DNA of 64,000 nucleotides. Origin: Lineolata rhizophorae. Its lineage: Eukaryota > Ascomycota > Dothideomycetes > Lineolatales > Lineolataceae. The DNA is taken from assembly GCA_010093515.1 (NCBI GenBank), contig MU001691.1:261813-325812 (forward strand). The letters are read 5' to 3'. This document shows positions 1 through 11,204 of this stretch, in pieces. Under the pieces are notes generated by a model. That model searched no databases. It saw only the letters and a program-made list of their open reading frames with translations, and was not told where the DNA came from. Position numbers and translations under genes: made by a program. Each line of letters starts with the position of its first letter. Position 1 is the stretch's first letter.

Positions 1-142
1 TTTTATACCAGCTCTCCCCCTTCACACCAACTCTCCACCTACTCTCGAAGTTCACATGAGCACTTAAGCTTCAAACTCCCTATACTATCTCTTGACACTC
101 ATATCTACACCCAACTTCCATACCAACTCTCAACCTCCTTTC

Positions 143-745
143 ATGCCGCCTAACCAGCCGCAAACGACACAGATCGCACATCATACCACGCAGCCCCAAG
201 CAGCGGGTCCCACACTCGCCAACCCACAGGCCGCTACCGCGGCCGCAACCAACACACCAGCAACCAACGCCGCGCCTCCCATCAAACAACGGACAGCGCC
301 CAACCCACCTCCGCACGCCGCCATTTCCCCCGAAGACCAAGACGCCTCCGACATCATCGCGAGCGTCACAGCCGCGCTACCCACCATCTACCAAGCCAGT
401 ATCCTCCTATGCCTCAGCCTCAGCATCCTCCTCTCCCTCGCCATTCTCTTCACGCACCTCCCCCCCGTCCTCCCTCCCCTCGCCTCCGTCACTCTCTCCG
501 CCCCGGCCTTGGCTCGCGCCATCGATGCGCACGCCGCTTTGCGGCCCGCCGTCGCGCTGATCGCCACGCTCGCAGCCGGCGCCGCGGCTTACGAGGTGCT
601 CGTCGTGGCGCCGCGGCGCTTGATACGGCGGCAGCCCTGGCCGGACGACGATGACGACAATGACGACGACGCGGCGGCGCACGCTGCGGCTGCCAGGAGG
701 AGGCTGCTGGCGGCGGTTTGTGGTGTGGTTTTGGTCTTGGTGTGA
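143..745 (+). CDS. Hypothetical small membrane protein
   Basis: Single open frame of 200 residues from the first ATG in frame; the same frame is open further upstream but only from a TTG. The N-terminal half (about 1-90) is Pro/Ala/Thr/Gln-rich and looks disordered. It is followed by a strong hydrophobic segment near residues 86-108 (rich in Leu, Ser and Ile), a second Ala/Val-rich segment near 132-156, an Asp-rich loop (DDDDDNDDD), and a short hydrophobic C-terminus ending in VCGVVLVLV. This suggests a two- or three-span membrane protein. I do not recognise the family. The abrupt hydrophobic end may mean that a 3' exon is missed. Codons are GC-rich at third positions like the neighbours, which supports a real gene. 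Confidence 0.45.
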   Translation: MPPNQPQTTQIAHHTTQPQAAGPTLANPQAATAAATNTPATNAAPPIKQRTAPNPPPHAAISPEDQDASDIIASVTAALPTIYQASILLCLSLSILLSLAILFTHLPPVLPPLASVTLSAPALARAIDAHAALRPAVALIATLAAGAAAYEVLVVAPRRLIRRQPWPDDDDDNDDDAAAHAAAARRRLLAAVCGVVLVLV

Positions 746-3700
746 CAGGGGCCGCGGCGCGGGGTGGGCGCCGGGGGTCAGGAGGGCGGCTTTGGAGCGG
801 CGGGTGGAAGGGTGGTTGTTGGGGATGCTGGAGGAGCGGCGGTTGGTGGGTTGGTAGGTGGGAGGAGGGAGGAGGAAGAGAGGTCGAAGGAAAGAGGTGT
901 CGCTGTCAGCAGCTAGATTGAAACCTGGGATCTGTTGTGGGGGTTTGGTTAGTGGGTATGCTGTTCCAAGGAGTGAGGGGTTGCTATGAGTAGTTGTTTG
1001 AAGCTTCAGCGATCACTGCGTTCGAGGGCCAGATGGAGGGCCTCTGCGTCAACGACTCGACCATTTGAAGGGGTGTCTAGATCAAGGTTGACAGAAGCGG
1101 ATTTACTGGCCCTGAGATTGATTCTGGATTAACATTGTGTCATGAAAACTTGAAGCGCTAAACCTTACTTGGCTATGTCTCACTATTTAACCGCCAGTGG
1201 AGGCCTCTCGTCTACGGAAGAATATTAGGCGAAAAATCCTGAATCCCTTGCATGTCCTATCACATCTAATAGGAATTTGGGAGGTTATTGAGAAAATTCA
1301 GGTGAATGTAGCTAGTACTCTACATTATGAATCCACCGGTTTGATACCAATTCGATGCAAGTCCAAACATTTGGTACAATGTATACGTAGTAGGGCTGGC
1401 CGAATACAACGCGCACTTTTAGGATATACCCTTGTTGGGTAAACAACGCATCATCCTAACACATACTCAGTGTCATTCAGCGGAGAGGGTGCGTATCCAT
1501 AAGAAGTCCTGCCTAGTAGTATTTGCTTGCAGAGGTAAATGAACAATAACGTATTTTTGTAAGGCTAAGAATTACATCAATCACATTCGACAAAAAAATT
1601 ACAGAAATATCGGGCCCTCTTAAATCCTCAGATTCAGCAGTGATTTCGTTCCTTGAGTCACGGTGGCCCGACTGTGCATAAGCTACGTCTTTAAGAATCG
1701 CGTTAGAGGTCTTCAAAGGCACTGTACAAGGAGGTGGGACATTGGAATCCTACCTTCCTTTTTCAACAGCACGGATTACACGTTCTAGCATGCGGCACCA
1801 CCCTCCATGAGAAAGCTTCTGACAATTTTGATATATTTGATCAAGTGTTATTAAAACAAGACGTGAAAAAGTAATCAAAATTCCCACAGGCACGGGCTAA
1901 ACGAACTAGGAGATGGGGCAGAATTTAAAAAGCTAAGTTCAAAATTTCAACATTCTCATCTGTAGTGCAGTTTAACCTGCGGCCATAGGAATATGAGAAC
2001 TAGCGTCTTCATAGAACATTCACTTTATACGATATGTCAGCACCTGAACAACTACGAAGTTGATTAGATACGGACTCTACGATCTGTATGCATGGGGATT
2101 CCTGTGCTAGCATGTCTCGTTGCGTCTGGAGTGGACTTCATATCGCGCAAAAGGTAAAATATCCTAAGTAAGTCTCTAAACCTAGAAATAAAGTGAACGT
2201 GGTAGACAGAGGGCGCTAAGCTGTATGTATAATCACATGCTCACAGATGCAGAGTAAGTCGGATGATCATAATTTAGTTATTGGCGCCTGGGAGGTATAC
2301 CGCCAAAAGCGATGCGAAGTCGTACGTAGTCTAAAAAAGAGATGGAGAAGTAGCCAGGGGACAAGATAATCTAATTGTAGTCAGATATGGCGCTTGATAA
2401 GAGGCAGGCACGACTGATAGAATGAGATCGCCCAATTATCAGACGCACGGTAGAGAGATGCGAAGATAAAGAAGCTGGCACTATCAGCATCCTATCAACA
2501 AGTTAGTAATTGAAGATTGATATCAGGTTCTTTTTACCACATTGATGCCACACGAAAATAAAGTGAATGATTTAAGGTGGGTAGATGGTCATGCGGCCCC
2601 CAAGTGCCGGAACAATCCGGTGACTGACGGCATTTGATGTGTGCCAAGTATTCGACGCGGTTCTAGGATTGAGGCGGTGTTGCGAAGCCAGGCGATCCCG
2701 ACCTACTAGATAGAGCTATGACTCCATCAAACGAAGACAGAGGAGCTTGTCTGAGAACTAAGTTGGACCATTGGCAACAAGGCAAGCGATAAGGGTAACT
2801 AGTTAGTAAAAACTTAGTCGAGGAGTAAGATTTGTGGATGCAGCCATGAAAATCTTTTTCTTCTGCTAGAGCGGTCAGATGGGTTGAAACAAGGCTATTG
2901 ATTGTCTAACTGGGCGAGGATAGCCAGCTCGAGCGATAGCCGGCCCGTCCCGCTGCTAACGGTTGACACATATTCCCTACTCTCGGCATGCCTTCTTGGA
3001 TTTGTCATTTTTTAGTCCTTCTTTTTCGTCACTTCTAGCTCGAGGCTTTAGCAGCCACGAGACTAGAACAGCACGGGAATGCGGCGGCCAGACAGCCACA
3101 AGTGCCAAGCGTTTTGTTTCCGTTCTTTCTGTAACACTAGATCTACTCGATATGGATGAATCGACTCACCTTCGCTTTGCGAATCGGACTAGCCGTTCAC
3201 TCGCGCCCGACTAAGTTCGGAGTCTAAGCCGGTTCAACTTCGTGTTTTCCATGTATTTGACGATCGAAAAAAAGCAAACAAAGCGCACATTTCAAGACTT
3301 GATTTTGCCACTGGCTCGTTCTTTCTCGTGTCCTTCGCCCAATGGATTCAGGGATGGCTGTAGCGCTTAGGTAGTGTTGTCTCGGACATACGTCGGCGAA
3401 AGGGATGGCATTGGGCGGCGGAGGCATCTCAAAACCTGGACCACTCGCTTGGCGAGGGCAGGAATACGTGGGATCCGAAGCTAAATAGCGAGCTGGGCTT
3501 TTTCTTTTTCCTTTCTTTGGATGGGTTTGGGCGGTGATGGTCTCGGACACGGGGTATAGCGGGATTAGCAGGATGTTTCGTGATTTGCTTTTGGCGATAT
3601 GGCGAGGAGGTTATAGTCAAAAGGCGGCGCCGAGTCGGCGGCCAGACCGCTTTTCTGGCAAGTCCGCAAACAAGGAGGATGTGGACGCCATTGAGCGGGC

Positions 3701-4788
3701 AGCGATCTGGCGCATTGTCCTGATAGAGGTCCGGAGGCCCAAGTGCCGCACGTGGGCAGGGCAGAGTGGAGCAGTGGAGTGGACATAGCGGAGTGGAGTC
3801 AGGGAAGCGGAGTTGCATCTCTCTCGCTCGACCGGCTTTGGGATGCCTTGACGCAAGGGCTGCGGGCATTCACGTGGGCCCTGCGCCTGCCCAAACGTGT
3901 GGGCTGAGCGATGTCGACATGGAGCATGCGCGTGCCATGTCGGTCCAAAACACGCCGCTGGTCTCCGCGATCAGCGCCCCGCACCCCGGGCGGTGACATA
4001 GTGAGGGAGGCGAAGATCGCGGGCGTAAAGCTCAGAGGCAAGGGCGGGCGGCGGGCAGCGAGAGTTGAATCCGTCGACCAAACACACGTGACGGGGCGGC
4101 GTGCATTAGCGGGGCGCGGCTAACGCAGCGACGGCCGAACCAGGGCGGGCGCGCTGCGGAGAAGTTTGGGCTGTTGACGTCTGTTTCCAGAAGGCCGGAC
4201 AAGCCGGCAGCCTGGCGCTGGATCCGTAGCTGCCCAACCGCGCCAACGAGCAGGCCTTCAGGGTCCTGCTACCTTGGGCGTGGGAAGGCGGCGCCGCGCC
4301 AGGGAACGTGGCCCCACGGCGCCCGCGGTTCGGAAAGTGGAGATAAAGTTTCCGGCCCGGTTATCGATAACGCGCCCGGCCGCCATTGACCGCGCGCCGA
4401 GTCAGGACCGCGCCGAATCTCCTGGAGCGCCGTCCGCAGCTTCGCCAGGCTTGCCCGTTCCGGTGGGCGCTCCCCCGCCATTCCGCTTCGGTGGGGCAAC
4501 CGCCGCAGGGCTCTTGCCGCAGCAGGCCCACGCGCGCCCCGACGCGCGCCCCGACTCCTTCCGGCCGCGGGCCTGGCCGCGCGCCGCTCTTGCTTGCCCG
4601 ACGGCGCCGAGACTAACGCACCTGCCCGTAAAGTCGTTACACTCGCTCCACCTTCATAACATTGTCCGCCCACGGCCAGAGGGAAGAGAACTTTCTTAAT
4701 CTCCTTCTTGCAAGATGAGCGCGTTTGATGACCCTCAACCGCTAGGTCCGAAGCATTGCCAGCTTCGGGACAAGCAATCGTCGTCGCC
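746..4788. other. Intergenic: AT-richer island then GC-rich promoter region
   Basis: No supported gene. About 950-2950 is clearly richer in A/T than the flanking genes and has stops in every frame; no transposase, reverse transcriptase or other element motif is readable, so it may be mutated (RIP-like) intergenic or old repeat DNA. About 3400-4788 returns to high GC and is the upstream region of the hydrolase-racemase fusion. The open frames here are short, Arg/Pro-rich and unlike any family I know. Confidence 0.5.
4341..4370. promoter_or_regulatory. Paired GATA motifs (NIT2/AreA-type sites)
   Basis: AGATAA lies at 4341-4346 and the perfect palindrome TTATCGATAA at 4361-4370, giving three GATA cores on both strands within 30 bp, about 420 bp before the ATG of the hydrolase-racemase gene. 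Clustered GATA sites are the known targets of the fungal nitrogen regulators NIT2/AreA and of the yeast DAL-gene factors. The motif is seen; its use is inferred. Confidence 0.45.
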
Positions 4789-4915
4789 ATGGCCCGCACC
4801 GTCCGCGTCGCTGCCCTCCAGATGGGCACCACCAACATCTGGGACGAGCGTCCGCATACGCTCGAGCGCATGCTGCGCCTGCTGCAATTGGCCGCCGAGG
4901 AGAAAGTTCAGGTAG
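4715..4915 (+). other. Possible overlapping upstream ORF
   Basis: An ATG at 4715 opens a 66-codon frame that runs past the main ATG at 4789 in a different frame (offset 74 nt). If the mRNA starts upstream of 4715, this overlapping uORF would reduce translation of the fusion protein. The transcript start is unknown. The product resembles no known protein. Confidence 0.25.
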
Positions 4916-7020
4916 CGCTGTTCCCCGAGATCGCCTTCACAACCTTCTTCCCGAGGTATTACATCACCGACGAGGCCCGGCTGGCCGCCTTCTTCGAGCA
5001 TGGCGATGTGGCCACGGCCCCGGACACGCGGGCCGTCTTCGACCGCGCGCGCGACTTGGGAATCGACATCTGCGTGGGGTTCGCCGAAGCTGCGCCGGAA
5101 GGTGACCGCTTCAACAGCTGCGTCTACTACCACGCTGCGTCCGGCCAGGTGCTGGCCAAGTATCGCAAGATCCACCTACCCGGCGACGTGGAGCCTTTCC
5201 CGGACCCGGACGCCGTTAACCAGCTCGAAAAGCGCTACTTCAAGCCCGGAGACCTGGGATTCGAGGCGTTCCGCGTGCCTGACCTACTCCGGGAGGGTGA
5301 CGATGCCACGGCGGCGGGACATGCCGGGGACCAAGCCTGCGACTCACAGGCCAGCGGAACTCCCAATGGCGCGGTCCAGGGTAACGTAACCGGCGACCCA
5401 ATCTTTGGCATGATGATCTGCAACGACCGGCGCTGGTCCGAGCCGTGGCGGGTGCTGGGCCTGCAGGGCGTCGAAATCGTGCTGTGCGGCTATAACACGG
5501 CGGGCTTTGCCCCGCACCTGTGGGGTGCGTCCAAGGACGCAGACCCGGAGGAGGCAAACCGGCTGTCGCTGTTCCAGCACAAGCTGTGCATGCAGGCCCA
5601 CGGCTACACCAACGCCACCTTCTCCGTCAGCGCCGCCCGCTGCGGCCTCGACGATGGCAAGTACATCATGATCGCCGGCTCGTGCATCACGGACCCCGAG
5701 GGCCGCATCATCGCCGAGAGCAAGACTATGGGCGACGAGGTCATCGTGGCCGACTGCGACCTCGACATGTGCAGGCCGGGTCGCACTCGTACTTTCGATT
5801 TCGGCCGGCACCGCCGCGTCGAGCACTACGGCCGCATCGTGCAACAGACGGGCGTCGTCGAGCCGCCTCTCCTCACCCCCGGCACCGGTAGCGTCACGAA
5901 GCTCAAGCCGGCGACGGTAGCAGCGACGGCGGCGGCAGAGGCAACGCTCCTGGCAAACGACGCACCCACCGAACCCGTCGAAGCTGCTGTCGTGCCTTCG
6001 ACCACTCCCGCACCCCCCACCAACCCCATCCAGATCCTTCTCCTCAACCCGACCAAAGACCCCACCCTAACTACCGCGCTCGTCTCCGCCGCCATACCCA
6101 CCCTCCCCGCCGACGTCTCCCTCACCGGCCTCACGGTGCCCACGGCCCCGCCCGCCATCTTCTCGCGCGCCGACGCGCTCCTCGCCGCCGCCGCCTCCCT
6201 GTCCGCGGCCTTGGACAGCACCGCCGCGCACGACGCCCTCGTCGTCGCGTCGCCGCTGCCCGGCGGCAACGTCGCCGCCGCCGACCTGCTCGTCGCCGCC
6301 CTGCGCGAGCAGTGCCCGGGCAAGCCCGTCGTGAGCGCGCTGGCGGCGGGCGTGGCGGCGGCGCGCGCCCTCGGCGGCGAGCGCGTCGGCCTGCTGGTCG
6401 AGGACGTAGGCGCCAAGGCGGCGCTCGAGGACGCGCTGCTGGGCGCGTGTGGTGGTAGCAGCCCTTTTCACTGCGGCGGCGGCATAGGTGTTTTCGGCGG
6501 GGCCATGCCGTGCGGCCACGCGGGCGCCGCCGCCATCGCGGGCGTCGAGAGCTGCGGCCTCGACGAGCTGCGTGTCGGAGCGGGAGGAGGAGGAGGAGGA
6601 GTCGAGGTCGAGGCGGAGAGGGAGCACTCGCTTGCCGACGACCACGACGGACCAAAGCGGCTGAGCACGCCCGAAGCCGACGCCGTCGCCGACAAGGTTC
6701 TGGACCGCATCTGCGCGGCGGCACGGGTCCTGGTCGCCGACGGACCCAAGAAGGGCCCCCGGGCGGACGCGCTCGTTCTGGGCTTCTGCGCGCCCGTGCC
6801 GGCGGCGAAGGTGCGCGCCGAGGTGGCGGCGAGGGTGCTGCGGTGCGGGGACGGCGGGAGAAAGCTCCCGGTCGTGGATCCCGTGGTGGCGGGCGTGCAG
6901 CAGGTGATTGGGCTGGTGAGGATGGCGGGGAGGATGGCGGGGGCGACGGCGGCTGGCGGGGAGGAAGCGGCGGCGGCAGCGGCGGCGGTGGGCGAGGCTA
7001 CGGCGGGCCTAGTGGTTTAG
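4789..7020 (+). CDS. N-carbamoyl-D-amino-acid hydrolase fused to a hydantoin-racemase-like (Dcg1-type) domain
   Basis: 743 residues without introns. The start is the ATG at 4789 in a good context (cgccATGG) and aligns with the start of bacterial D-carbamoylases. Residues 1 to about 365 are a nitrilase-superfamily D-carbamoylase: Glu47 in LFPEIAFTTFFPR, Lys127 in KYRKIHLPG and nucleophile Cys211 in GMMICNDRRW. Glu and Lys have the numbering of the Agrobacterium enzyme; Cys is later because of an acidic/Gly-rich insert of about 35 residues (168-202). This part should hydrolyse N-carbamoyl-D-amino acids to amino acid, CO2 and ammonia in the cytosol. After an Ala/Thr/Pro linker, residues about 412-743 resemble Asp/Glu/hydantoin racemases and yeast Dcg1: start IQILLLNPTKDPTL, GVESCGLDEL, VLGFCAPVP with Cys667, and PVVDPVVAGVQ. 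The first catalytic Cys position reads VVAS (Ser488). A Gly/Glu-rich insert splits this domain. The N-terminal identity is strong; racemase activity is uncertain. Confidence 0.88.
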   Translation: MARTVRVAALQMGTTNIWDERPHTLERMLRLLQLAAEEKVQVALFPEIAFTTFFPRYYITDEARLAAFFEHGDVATAPDTRAVFDRARDLGIDICVGFAEAAPEGDRFNSCVYYHAASGQVLAKYRKIHLPGDVEPFPDPDAVNQLEKRYFKPGDLGFEAFRVPDLLREGDDATAAGHAGDQACDSQASGTPNGAVQGNVTGDPIFGMMICNDRRWSEPWRVLGLQGVEIVLCGYNTAGFAPHLWGASKDADPEEANRLSLFQHKLCMQAHGYTNATFSVSAARCGLDDGKYIMIAGSCITDPEGRIIAESKTMGDEVIVADCDLDMCRPGRTRTFDFGRHRRVEHYGRIVQQTGVVEPPLLTPGTGSVTKLKPATVAATAAAEATLLANDAPTEPVEAAVVPSTTPAPPTNPIQILLLNPTKDPTLTTALVSAAIPTLPADVSLTGLTVPTAPPAIFSRADALLAAAASLSAALDSTAAHDALVVASPLPGGNVAAADLLVAALREQCPGKPVVSALAAGVAAARALGGERVGLLVEDVGAKAALEDALLGACGGSSPFHCGGGIGVFGGAMPCGHAGAAAIAGVESCGLDELRVGAGGGGGGVEVEAEREHSLADDHDGPKRLSTPEADAVADKVLDRICAAARVLVADGPKKGPRADALVLGFCAPVPAAKVRAEVAARVLRCGDGGRKLPVVDPVVAGVQQVIGLVRMAGRMAGATAAGGEEAAAAAAAVGEATAGLVV

Positions 7021-8490
7021 AGAGGCGGGTTGGTAGGTGAAAGAGAGGGAGTGGGTCCGAGGGCTGGGAAGGACAGGGTCTAGGCGTAGCTTGTTTTCGA
7101 AATTGGAGGGGGAGAGGGGGTTGGTGAATAGGGGAGATTGAAGATTTGGTTGGACAGGTGGAACCGAGGCGGGAGGTGGCGAGATGATGGGCAGTGATGA
7201 ACCGGTTAGGCTGTTTTATGGCGCGAGCGAGGGAGTTGAGGAGGGCGAAATTGGGGCTATTTGAGACGCAGACAATACGGGTGGCGGGTGGGATGGCTGG
7301 ATGGGATGGGGATCGGGTAGGAGTCCTGAGCGGCGGATCGGGGTTCGTTGCTAGGTGGGACGGGTTGGGAGGCATTAGACTGGACGGGACGGGTGGAAAA
7401 GGAGAAGCACTCAGAAACAGATGGGATAAAAAAAATGGGCGGACCTTTGTCGAAAGCGAGCGAGCATCGGGTATGGATGGACATCGGAGCAAGTAGCATT
7501 ACGGGAGGCACTCTCTTTTAGTTACTTATGTTTTTTTCTCTTTTCCCTTTTTGCTCTTATTCTTTCTTCTTTCCAATCCTTGACCTTAGTTGATCTTTTC
7601 TTTTCGGAACTCTCATTGGGAGGCTAGCGGTTATTTTGCTATCGGTGAGTGCGAGGAGGGTGCGCTCCGCGGTATGGGGTAATGGGGGAGACCTATGGAG
7701 CCCAAGCGGTAGCCGGAATTTTGGCATGCAGGCTGTATTTGGCGAGCCCGTCTGGCTGGGAACCATTGATGCAGCCCGGCGCCTTGATTTGGGGCAGGAG
7801 TAGTGCTAATTTGGGAAGAAGACTTATCGAGGAAGTGGAGGCCATGAGAGACTAGCTGAGTAGAACGGTAGCTAGAACAGAAAGGTATTCACCAACATGG
7901 AATATTATAGTCCATACGTGCAATGAGACTTTGTCCTCAGCTCCGTTTTTTCTGTCTGCTAGAAAGTCGACAGCTCACGAGAAGAAAGTCCCAAGTGAAG
8001 CCAGTACATAGTCGCATCTCGACGACTGACCCACGCCAATAGGCACGTGCGCTCCAGGTGTGTGCCTTCCCCCCTCTCCCTCGGGAACCACCCCGCGAGC
8101 GCCACACGGCCGGGAACCGAACCAAAAGCGCCGTAGCGAATCCCGCGATGAGGGGCTCCCGTCTCTCGACCGGAAACCGCCATGGGAATTTAGCCTAATA
8201 CATACCACGGCTCGCCGTTCGTCTGCTCCCGCCCCGTCGCCCGCGTTGCGCAGCCCGCTTCCGCCGCCGCGCCGGCCGAGCCGCCCTGCCGAGCGAGCCC
8301 AGACCGAGCCCGAGATCCACATGGAAGCCGGCCCCTACCCCCCCACAGTCCTAGCTCCAGGGCGTGCCTGGGCGCAGGTATGTATGTAGCTCGGTGCAGG
8401 TACGGAGATGTGTTTCGGAAGGCGATGGGCGGGAAGGATGGGGCGTGGGTTTCGTTGGTGTGGCTGTGGGGTGCTGCGGGAGTGCTGCCC

Positions 8491-8529
8491 ACATATGTAC
8501 GTACGTACTTAGGTACCTAGGTACATACT
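8491..8529. repeat. GTAC/TACGTA palindromic cluster
   Basis: About 39 bp made almost only of overlapping ACATATGTAC, GTACGTAC and TAGGTACCTAGGTA palindromes. Similar clusters recur between genes throughout the window and are absent from the coding exons I read. Confidence 0.6.
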
Positions 8530-11171
8530 GCCGGGGACTGTCCGCTTGCCGATTCCTTGCCGAGCGCAAGTGTTCCCGTTGGTTCGGGCAAGGCTTGGGC
8601 TTTGGATTTGGGTGGGGAACTGGGAAATGGGGTAACGTATGTCTGCGTATGCGGCATGGAGATTGGAGGTTTGGGTTTGGGTCACTGAGGCGGGAAACAG
8701 AAGGCGTAACGCGAGCTTTTCGTGTTTGTATTCGGAAAGGGCGCGAGTGCGGATCCTTTTCGCGATCTTATTGCGGCACAGAGCTGCGGAAGTGGTTATG
8801 CCTCACGCGACGTTTATTGGAGGTGAGCTTGGCGGCGACTCTAGGAAATGGGTGAAATTAAGAGTGATTTAGCGATGAAATGCACAACGCTCCTACTCAC
8901 TTGTGATGCATCCGAATCCGTCTTTGCTGCTATGGTTCATGATGGAGTGCTCAGGTAGGGCCCGGGGAGTTGACTTACCAAGCCTTCTTAATATCAAGAC
9001 CCAGCAGACGTGTAAATCTATTGGTCAGTGGCGATTTCTTGACGCATAATTACAACGTAAGTAGCCACCGAGTCTCAGGGTAGTTGACTACAAAGCTGCT
9101 CATCTAGAGGGTAATTTCTAGGCAGAGTTATAACGTTCTCTTCGTGATATTGTTCGAAACACGGCTCCCAGTACAGGCGAAACATTGAAAAGTGAAAGTT
9201 CTCGTCAGGTGATTCATCAGGAGATTTCGGTTCACCCACGTGGTCTTAATATATGTCAATGCACTCTTCACGTAAATCTGATGGGCAGACGCAAGCTTCT
9301 CTTCCCTTGAGGTGGCGGCATGCATGTTCCCTCGCGCAATGTAGCCGTACCGAAAACTTGATGCATCCTCCGACCCTATTCTAGGCACGGGAAATCGACC
9401 GTGAACCAGGAAAATCACTTATTGTTCGTTCCCCTAATCCATACAGTGAATGGCAAAAGAAATGCGGATTCGTTTGCGGAATTTATTCGATCAATTTGCG
9501 TTTCCAAGTCAAATAGATGGCGAAGATTCAAATGCTAGTTCAGCGGTCTCGGGAGGGAGGGGCTGCTAGATCCTTCGAGAGTCCGATGCGCAGGGTTGCT
9601 GACGACTGGATCTCAATCCTTTCCCAGCTGCAAGGCAGAAAGCCTACATGCCTGGGCGACTCAAATAGTCGTAAGGTGCCAAGCAGGACATGCCTGCACG
9701 CCGTTGAGGCGACGCTGCGCTGTTCCTGCCTTTTCGTTCCATTTTTACCTTTGACTTTTTTTTTGGTCGCGCGACTCCCACGGAGGCCTTCTGGAACGCG
9801 GCCGCGGGAGTGGTGGAAGAACAAGGGAGTCGTGAGAGCCACCAACGCAACGAGGCACATGTTCCCAAGGTATGTAAGTCAGCTCGGTGGGGCCCTCTCT
9901 TGTCCCGTCTTTGCAGATTCGATGATGTCTACGAAACGCCAATATGCGTCGCTGCTTCGTCCCAGGCACGGGCCGCGGAAAGCGCAAGAAACCGCAAGGA
10001 GGGGAGAGACGCCGGAGCCTATTACGGGCCCCGGCGGGCAACGAACGGGGTCTGACAGGCTGGGCCAGGTGACTGGAGAAAACTTGCAGCTCGTGGTGGG
10101 CACGGGAAGCACAGGCCATCATCGTCTTTGTAGAAGAAATTGTCAGAGCCCCATACCCCCTAGGTAAACCCCGTACCGTACCTTAGAGCACGTTTCTGCG
10201 GGTGGTGCACACGCCGGACATACGGTATGTAGTTGTATGGACGGCGTGGTGCTTGTAGGGCTTCGAGTCCCAACGACCTGCCGTTTCGGGCGAGCTTGGT
10301 GTTCATTGCTTCCTTTGCGTCTCCCAGTCCCCACCTCGCGTGGCCGCAGCAGCAGCCGGTCCAAACAAAATGCGGGCTGGCCGACGGGAGGCAAGATGCT
10401 GTGCGCCATTGGCGCGCTGCACGGCGGCATCCGCCGTTCATTTTCCACGCAGCCATTGGTGCGACCGCATGGAGCCAGGGGCGGAGGAGGACGGGCAGGC
10501 CAGTCTGCCTCGCCCAGCGGCGGCTTTGTTACCTGATGGTGGTGCTGCATCCTTTAGCGAGGCGGCGGAAGGCGGGCTTGGTCGTCTTGGTGGGCGCCTT
10601 CGCCGGGGCTTGGCGAGCGCCAGCGGCGCGGACGTTGGCCTCTCGAGGGGCGGCCGGCCGGCTGGACGGGGCGCGGTGCCGGCAGGTGAGGTCTTACACG
10701 GCCCGCTTTGGGGTTGGAAGGAGGCCGCTCCATCGTGGCGGCGACGGCATTGGAGCGCAAATACGAAAGAAAGGAGGCGGCGCGGGAAACGAGAAGAAGG
10801 TGGCTCGTCTATGTAAGAGAGAGCTCGGGCGTACGGATAGACACTGCCGGTCACACCGCAGACGGCGAGCGGCGCCATGTGGTAGGGTAGGTAGGTTTTA
10901 CGCAGGAGGTTGCGGCACATGTGTACCTGCTGCGCTACCAACTGACCTCCCGAGAGCTCCTTCGGAGATGGTAGATGACGGATGGGTGGCTTACCACGTA
11001 GTGCTAGGACAGCCCGCCAAGGCACCCCGAGAGGCGGTTACTTAATGCTGCGCATACGAGGAGTGCCAACGCTTGGTAAGCTTCTGCTGAGGCACCGATG
11101 GCATCCAGGCGCGTTCCTAGGGCGCCCGGTAGAAGACCCTTGGACGGCCGCTGGCGAGAGCTGCGCGACAT

Positions 11172-11204
11172 GGTACATACGTAGTACCTACATACATACC
11201 TACG
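11172..11204. repeat. GTAC/TACGTA palindromic cluster
   Basis: Dense run of GGTACATACGTAGTACC followed by TACATACATACC. Same motif vocabulary as the clusters at 8491 and 28416. Confidence 0.55.
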
